From positions 173,215,209 to 173,279,208 of the forward strand of contig NC_073305.1 of NCBI RefSeq assembly GCF_027595985.1: a stretch of 64,000 nt of DNA, given 5' to 3'. Origin of the DNA: Sorex araneus (lineage: Eukaryota; Chordata; Mammalia; Eulipotyphla; Soricidae). Positions 57,870 to 64,000 of the stretch are shown here, piece after piece (position 1 is the stretch's first letter; each line of letters opens with the position of its first letter). Position numbers and translations under genes: made by a program. The notes under the pieces are model-generated. The model searched no databases. It was not told the DNA's origin and saw nothing but the letters and a program-made list of their open reading frames with translations.

Positions 57870-58622
57870 AACAGTCTTAGTTTATATAGCAATCCCATAG
57901 GGTGGTGACACAAAGGTGGGGTGAACATTAACAAATCAACAAAGAGGGGTAAGACCACTCCTCCAGGAGATTAACTCAAGGATAAAATATCATCTAAGGA
58001 GATTACTCCAGATTACTAGGGGATCTGCTTAAGGGCGGGATTCCATTCAGGGTGTGTTGTTTTCTTCTTTCCTCAGCTAGTAATCCACTTATATAGTTAT
58101 AGTAAATTTACTTCTAATATTTCTAACAATGTCATTCTGTATGAGCACAGTAATAGCTATATCAAACCTAAAGTTTGGTTCTTTCTGAGGATATCTCACT
58201 GTATATTCCAGACCACAGTCCTCAGGCCAGGTTAGTCTTCCTAACCCCAGCAGGGTTCTAGTCTCATTGTTATTTTTGGATCATGACAGCATTTGTCTAT
58301 GATCATGATCTCAACTTGTAGTTGAGTATTGTGGTGCATTGGCCTGGCCCATTTCGATGTCAGGGTAGCTCACAGCTTGCCCTGGGTTCATTCCGTCCCT
58401 CATTGGGACCCTGCTTTTGGGGTGCTAGGAAATAAGGCCAATTGAGTCGAGAAAGCAGATGCCCAGGAGTAAATATTATTGGAGTCAATCAACTCCCAAG
58501 TTACAAAGCATAATATTAACTGTCTTCCTGTGTCCATATAGAAAGGACATTGCTTTAAGGTAAACTAAGTTCCCTGCGGCAAGGCTGAAAGGACAAACCC
58601 AATGTTATCCTACACTCTAACA
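57870..58622 (-). mobile_element. LTR-like repeat copy 3
   Basis: It matches copy 1 from TTATATAGCAATCCCATAGG through AACCCCAGCAGGGTTC and GATGCCCAGGAGTAAATATT to the CTAACA end. Unlike copy 1 it has no SINE inside, so it shows the pre-insertion state. The adjacent pyrimidine-rich 57,537-57,870 may be part of it. Confidence 0.65.
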
Positions 58623-58796
58623 GTGAACACTTAGTGCTAACCAATACAAATCTACCTTGTGGTCCATAAGATAAATGTGAAAATAGAGGTATTCTGCACA
58701 TTTCATCTCAATAGGTACTTAGGTTACACCTAGAGTTTTTACCAAGCCAAAGTTTGTGATAAAAAATTTTGTGTATATGCATTTCCCCAATTTCTT

Positions 58797-58984
58797 TCTT
58801 TCTTTCTTTTTTTTTTTTTTGCTTTTTGGGTCACACCTGGCAATGCACAGGGGTTACTCCTGGCTCTGCACTCAGGAATTACCTCTGGCCGTGCTCAGGG
58901 GACCATATGGGATGCTGGGATTTGAACCCGGGTCGGCCGCGTGCAAGGCAAACGCCCTACCCGCTGTGCTATCTCTCCAGCCCC
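58797..58984 (-). mobile_element. Young type A SINE
   Basis: TTTTTGGGTCACACCTGGCA to GTGCTATCTCTCCAGCCCC. AATTTCTT flanks at 58,789-58,796 and 58,985-58,992. Confidence 0.94.
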
Positions 58985-59214
58985 AATTTCTTCTATTTTT
59001 TGGTAGAATTTTATTCATATGGAACTATTTAATCAGCGTGATGTGAAAATTCTTAATTTCAATAAACACTTCCCAGTCCACTCTTGCTCATATTTTCTGC
59101 ATATTTGATTTAATTGGGTAGCTTTTTATTTTATCCATTCACTCTATATCTCTGGGTGTATCTGTTTGGATTTTCCCTTTTTCTGTCCTCTTTTGTGTTT
59201 CTTGACTATTCCTT

Positions 59215-59454
59215 GGGATAGCACAGTGGGTAGGGTGTTTGCCTTGCACGTGGCTGACCTGGGTTCAATTCCTCCATCCCTCTTGGAGAGCCCGGCAAGC
59301 TACCAAGAGTATCCCACCCGCATGGCACAGCCCAGCAAGCTCCCTGTGGCATATTCAATATGCCAAAAACAGTAACAAGTCTCACAATGGAGACGTTACT
59401 GGTACCCGCTCCAGCAAATTGATGAGCAATGGGACGACAGTGACAGTGATACAG
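59215..59454 (+). mobile_element. Type B SINE, with TSD
   Basis: Perfect TGACTATTCCTT at 59,203-59,214 and 59,455-59,466. The head starts at GGGATAGCACAG, so the first 10-12 bp are missing. The tail is GACAGTGACAGTGATACAG. Confidence 0.95.
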
Positions 59455-59532
59455 TGACTATTCCTTAGAATTCCATTTGGGTGTCTCATTAATGTTATTG
59501 AGTGTATCTTCATATATTGTTCTCTAGTGGTT

Positions 59533-59722
59533 GATTCCTTCGACCCTCTCGGAGAGCCTGGCAAGTTACCAAGAGTATTGCGCCTGCACAGCAGAGCCTG
59601 GCAAACTACCCGTGGCATACTGTATATGCCAAAAACAGTAACAAATAAGTCTCACAATTGAGAGACATTGCTGGTGCCCGCTTGAAAAAAATGATGAGCA
59701 ACGGGATGGCAGTGACAATGAG
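59533..59722 (+). mobile_element. Type B SINE, head-truncated
   Basis: It starts after the B box (TTCCTTCGACCCTCTCGGAG) and ends GATGGCAGTGACAATGA. It lies 67 bp from the preceding TSD. Confidence 0.88.
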
Positions 59723-60129
59723 AGTTGTTGATTCAGAGATGAAAATATTCATCTACAGCTTATCACAGCTCAGTAGTATTATTTACCACTTATAATGGAA
59801 TATGACTTGGCCAGTAAGTAGGGCCCTTCATACTTTTCCCTTTATAACATAGTTGCCATAAAGTTACCGTACATACTGCCTTGGCATAAATTGAGACCTT
59901 TGTCATATTCTACTTTTAAATGTCAAGTACAATTAATAAAAGCTTACAAAAACATTTCTCTTTGATTTCTTGCCCTATGTTTTACTTTTCCCTTTGTTAT
60001 TTTTCTTTTTTAATACCCTAAAATTTCTTGCATTCTCATATTTCTCTTCTCTCTTTGAACAAAGAGAGAAACTTTCTCTCTTTAAACAAAAAGAAAATTA
60101 ATTTCCTTTCACCATTCTTTTAAAGCCAG

Positions 60130-61440
60130 TCAACTGGCTGCCAAATATCTTCTATTTATTTGAAAATGTTTTAATTTCACTCTTATTCCTAAAGGGAATG
60201 TTTGCTCAACATAAATTTCTAGGTTGATTTCCATGGTTTTTGTGATTTCCCTGGATGGTTATTTACTTTTCTGCTGGTTATTTTTGAACTTTTTCAAAAG
60301 TTGAAAGTGATATGACTATATAAGTGGATGGGGATCATTTGGAATTATCTTGCTTGTGATATTACAGTTTTCTTGCATCTTTAGGATTATGTTTATAGAA
60401 AGCCATACAAAAATTCTGGGATATTTTTCAACTTTATTCTTTCATCTATATTTGTAGCTCTGCTTTCTTTCTTTCCTATTTTTGGGGATGTTAATGTTTT
60501 AACATTATTTACCCTAAGACATTTCCTCATAATATCTCACAGAGCCCTAGAGTTCATATCATTTTCTAATAGCTATATTTCTTTGATCTTCAATTGTCTA
60601 ATTTCTGTTTATTAATTTTATGCCACCTTATTTCAGCTATTTTTCTCATTCAGTGAGAAATGTTTTTCAGTTCAAATATTCCATTTTTACATTTTCTATT
60701 TCTTTGCCTAGATTTCCCACCATTTTTGGGTACTCACATCTGCTTTGAGAGGCCTTATTATCAGAGAATTCTTATTCTAAACTTTCAGTATTTTTCTACT
60801 GTAAAATTTGATTGTGGTTTTTCATCATAATTGGAATTTTAGCTGTATTTTGGTATGTTGCATAATTTTGGACAGTTTCCTGGACATTTTGACATTTTAT
60901 ACCTTAGGACTTTAGTTTCTAATTTCATTTTCTATTTCAGCAGATCGTCACCCTTTTAGATTCAGAATGCACATCCTTCCTCACTTTAGTGGCCTTGTTG
61001 CCCCACTAACAATCTTTACCCAACTATAATAATATTTATGATTATAATAACATTTGCTATGATATTGATGATACCCCATCTCCAAATCTCTTTAGTGCCA
61101 AGGAGGAGGAGGCAGCACTGTGCTACTTCAGTACTGAATGTGTAAAGTGTAGAAATCAAAGCTTCTACAATAGACTGCAGGGCACCTCATTTTTATTCCA
61201 GGAGAAGGATATTCTTCATTCTCCTATTGACACTCCTTGGGAGAGCTGTCCTTGGTTACTCAGGGCCACATGAACATCGTCACCTTCATTATCTTCCTGT
61301 ATAGGGGCATTTCTAATACTGCTGTGGAGGGGAGGAGTGAAGTTAGCTTCTCTGTAATTATGTCCTTACTGATAGAATTATGAAAATTCAGGTATTTGTC
61401 AAAACTCTGTCCACTGTGTTTTCTTCACCTTTTGTAATTG
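60130..61440 (-). mobile_element. Old L1M-like 3' region, antisense
   Basis: Blocks such as TTTTTCAGTTCAAATATTCC, TTTCCTGGACATTTTGACAT and CTCTTTAGTGCCAAGGAGGA resemble the antisense of the ancient mammalian L1M 3' region. It is heavily diverged and the edges are approximate. Confidence 0.5.
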
Positions 61441-62489
61441 TGATTTGTGCCATCAAGAAAAGTAATTTTATTAGCTATTGAGTATGCGGTCACAGGAGGA
61501 AGAAGATAATATGTATGTGGTATTTTGGTTGTCTTGGCTTCAAAGTCAAGGATGGGATATATCAGTGTTTGAGTATGGTTGTATTCTAACACATTCAAGT
61601 ACTATGCACATAATTTACTCAGTAATTTATAATTAATTATTATAGAAGGCATATTTCTCTGTATATATGCTAAATAAATATTTTACTTTCTTCTACATTT
61701 TTGTGGGACTATAAGAATAAAAAGTGTCCAATATCAATATTACCTACATGCACTAACCAAAGATAACAAATGATGAGGCATCAAACAAACTATATGTAAA
61801 TATATAAATAAACTATACATATATAAGCTCTATGCATATGTTTAGTACTTCATTTCTTCATAAAATTGAGCAACCAATCAATGTATTTGTATCATTGAAT
61901 AAAAATAATTAAGAAAAGAGATAGGTCTAGTGAAATGCTGTGACTGAAATATACTATTGAACATTCATCCTTGTGTAGTTTTTATCAATTTTTTAATTTT
62001 GATTATCAGCTTTTTTGAGGTAAAATTTATTTGCCTACAATTCACCTAGCAGTCCAATGTAATCATTGGTTATCTGAAAGCATATGATGCTTGATGAACT
62101 AGACTGGCATAGATTCTTATGGTTGCTTAAAATTTTTTCTTCATAGACATCTAGGTACCCTCTTCTAATATGTTTTAGAAATTCAAAATTTAGTAATGAA
62201 ACTCATGTTACTATTTTTTGCTGTCATTAACTAAAAACAACATCAATTCTAGCATTTAACCACTGTAAATGCAAAATTAAGTGGCTCTTAAGATTTTTTT
62301 ATAATAGTTTGTAACAATAGCCACTTTTTAATAGTATTCCACTATTCTGAACATACCCATGGAACAATAACTTTTTATTTTTCTTCAAGTCCCTGGTTAT
62401 TCTATTAATTTGCTTTTTCAAGGTACTCATATAAATGAAATAATACAATATTTATCCTTTTGATTCCATTATTTTACTGTGTTATCCAG

Positions 62490-62745
62490 AGACCCAATAG
62501 CACAGCAGGTAGGGCGTTTGCCTTGCATGCGGCCGACCCAGGTTCGATTCCTCCATCCCTCTCAGAGAACCCAGCAAACTACCAAAAATATCTTGCCTGC
62601 ACAGAAGAACCTGGCAAGCTACCCATGGCGTATTCTATATGCCAAAAACAGAAGCAACAAGTTTCACTTGGAGACATTACTGGTGCCCCCTTGAGCAAAT
62701 CGATGAGCAACAGGATGATAGTGATTACACTGTATCACTGTGATA
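62490..62745 (+). mobile_element. Type B SINE
   Basis: AATAGCACAGCAGGTAGGGC head, intact B box GGTTCGATTCC, end GAGCAAATCGATGAGCAACA followed by a GATACAGTGAT-like tail. Confidence 0.93.
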
Positions 62746-63122
62746 CAGAACACAGTCCTTCAATATGAACTAAAAGTATACTAAATTAATTTATATAGAT
62801 TTTTTAATATATTTTACTTTTTTATTTACTTATGGTCTAAGGTATTATTGATTATACAATACTTTGTTTATGCTATTTGAAGCTAGCCATTTCTGGCATT
62901 ATGTTGAATAATATACCCAAAAATATCTAAAAAGTGTGATACAGGTGAAGATTTAACATTTTAAATAAAAGAAAATTATCAGCTATTGTAATACTTAAAA
63001 TGAGTGTCATTCTTTAACATGTAAGAAGTTAAAAGAAAATTATAAAATAGTAACGTGAATAGTATGAAATAATGTGTAAAATGAAATAATATGAATTACT
63101 ACTATATTCCTTCTCATTTTAG

Positions 63123-63262
63123 GGTTGCTGGAGAAAGATAACTATTGATGATTCTTTCCCTTTTGATGAAGATAACTTTTTGTTACTTCCATCTTCAACC
63201 TGTGAATTTGAACTTTGGCCAATGCTTTTGTCTAAAGCTATTATTAAGCTGGCGAATGTTGA
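63123..63262 (+). CDS. ADGB: ADGB coding exon 6, calpain-like domain continues
   Basis: The exon encodes residues 204-249 plus two bases (GA) of codon 250. It begins GCWRKITIDDSFPFDEDNFL and contains FELWPMLLSKAIIKLANV. The acceptor is TCTCATTTTAG|G and the donor is GA|GTATGT; the split GA codon fits the Asp seen at this place in human. The WRK-ITIDD-PF and ELW--LL-KA patterns match the calpain-family segment that follows the nucleophile helix, as in VIIDDQLP and ELWVSLIEKA of calpain-7. This is the last exon in the window, and the gene runs off the right end in intron 6. Confidence 0.96.
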
Positions 63263-64000
63263 GTATGTAAATGAATTGTTATTTACTCTATAAAAGGGGA
63301 AAAAAGTAATATCTACTTACCATTAACAGCTTTTTAAAAGTGAATTCAAAAGACACTATCAGCTTTCTAATATCAAACTAAGAATACCAACCTTACTGAC
63401 AAAGTATTTGGTTAGAAAAAGGAGAAATGGGGCTGGAGTGATAGCCCAGCAGGTAGGGTGTTTGCATTGCATGCAGCTGACACAGGTTCAATTCCCAGCA
63501 TCCCATATGGTCCCCTGAGCACCGCCATGAATAATTCCTGAGGGCAGAGTCAGGAGTAACCCCTGTGCATCGCCAGGTGTGACCCAAAAAGCAAAAATTA
63601 ATAAATAAATAAACAAAAAGAAAAAGGAGAAATAAAACACTATTATTAAAATGTCAATAATGGAAAATAATATTTTATATTAATGTAAGAGAGATGTCTT
63701 ATGGCAAAAAACCAATTTATTAAATACTAATATATACTAGAATCTATATATTATTTTTATTCACTTTTTAAAAAGATGTATATGTAGCTATTAATTACTA
63801 GGTTTGAAAAATAAAAACTTTGGGAAATATTTGAATGCAATTTTCATGCTTTGGCAACAGGTTTTTATAGTACATTTGTGATAAACTTTCTTACATTGCT
63901 TTCTATAGTCTAATGACTTCTGCATGAAGTACAATAACATGTAGAAGACATGCTTGCAGTGTGTTGGCTCTCTGGCCTTCATTCCCTCCTGTCCCTACCA
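63263..64000 (+). other. ADGB intron 6, partial
   Basis: The intron begins with GTATGT and runs off the window. It contains one young type A SINE at 63,429. The remaining 63,634-64,000 is AT-rich and unrecognised. Confidence 0.9.
63429..63618 (+). mobile_element. Type A SINE in intron 6, with TSD
   Basis: Perfect AGAAAAAGGAGAAAT at 63,414-63,428 and 63,619-63,633. The (AAAT)n tail is intact. Confidence 0.96.

Larger units (their letters stand above)
54962..63122 (+). other. ADGB intron 5
   Basis: This intron is 8.2 kb between GTAAGT and TTTTAG. It holds SINEs, a (TC)n run with CT-rich flank, an LTR-like repeat (57,870-58,622) and an old L1M-like antisense segment (about 60,130-61,440). The stretches 55,200-55,690, 55,843-57,530 and 61,450-62,480 show nothing I recognise. 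Confidence 0.88.

Overview
The window is mammalian genomic DNA, most likely from a shrew (Sorex or a close soricid). Two things point there. The interspersed repeats are dominated by one tRNA-headed SINE family that I recognise from shrew sequence. The only protein-coding gene I can support is the 5' part of ADGB (androglobin), a single-copy vertebrate gene. There is no prokaryotic or viral gene set, no functional tRNA or rRNA gene and no CRISPR array.

Layout. Bases 1 to about 10,080 are intergenic DNA made of repeats and unrecognised AT-rich sequence. They end in a twin-primed (5'-inverted) L1 copy at about 8,300-9,959. A CpG-rich promoter block (about 10,080-10,600) follows, with an RFX-type X-box-like site (10,337-10,349) just upstream of the ADGB start codon at 10,383. 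ADGB runs left to right. Coding exon 1 is 10,383-10,456, exon 2 is 45,385-45,541, exon 3 is 46,102-46,194, exon 4 is 50,531-50,602, exon 5 is 54,749-54,961 and exon 6 is 63,123-63,262. All junctions are GT-AG, the phases agree throughout, and together they encode residues 1-249 plus two bases of the next codon. Intron 1 is about 34.9 kb and the window ends inside intron 6. The encoded part is the N-terminal low-complexity region and the start of the calpain-like domain. The globin and IQ regions lie beyond the window.

Mobile elements fill most of the rest. Two SINE forms share a tRNA-derived head. Type A ends in an A-rich tail, as expected for L1-driven copies. Type B ends in short repeats of the TGACAG kind. 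The type B 3' end matches the last codons of an RTE-type LINE, and a fragment of such a LINE lies at 27,680-27,956. Young L1 3' ends with perfect target-site duplications occur at 39,700, 40,871 and 52,262, all antisense to ADGB. Older L1 pieces host nested insertions, including an 857-bp fold-back composite element (23,135-23,991) and an LTR-like repeat seen three times (28,090-29,216; 43,950-44,265; 57,870-58,622). Large pyrimidine microsatellites occur at 1-220, 35,929-36,122 and 37,186-37,511.

Repeat boundaries are read by eye and are good to a few bases where a target-site duplication is quoted, otherwise to about 10-30 bases.
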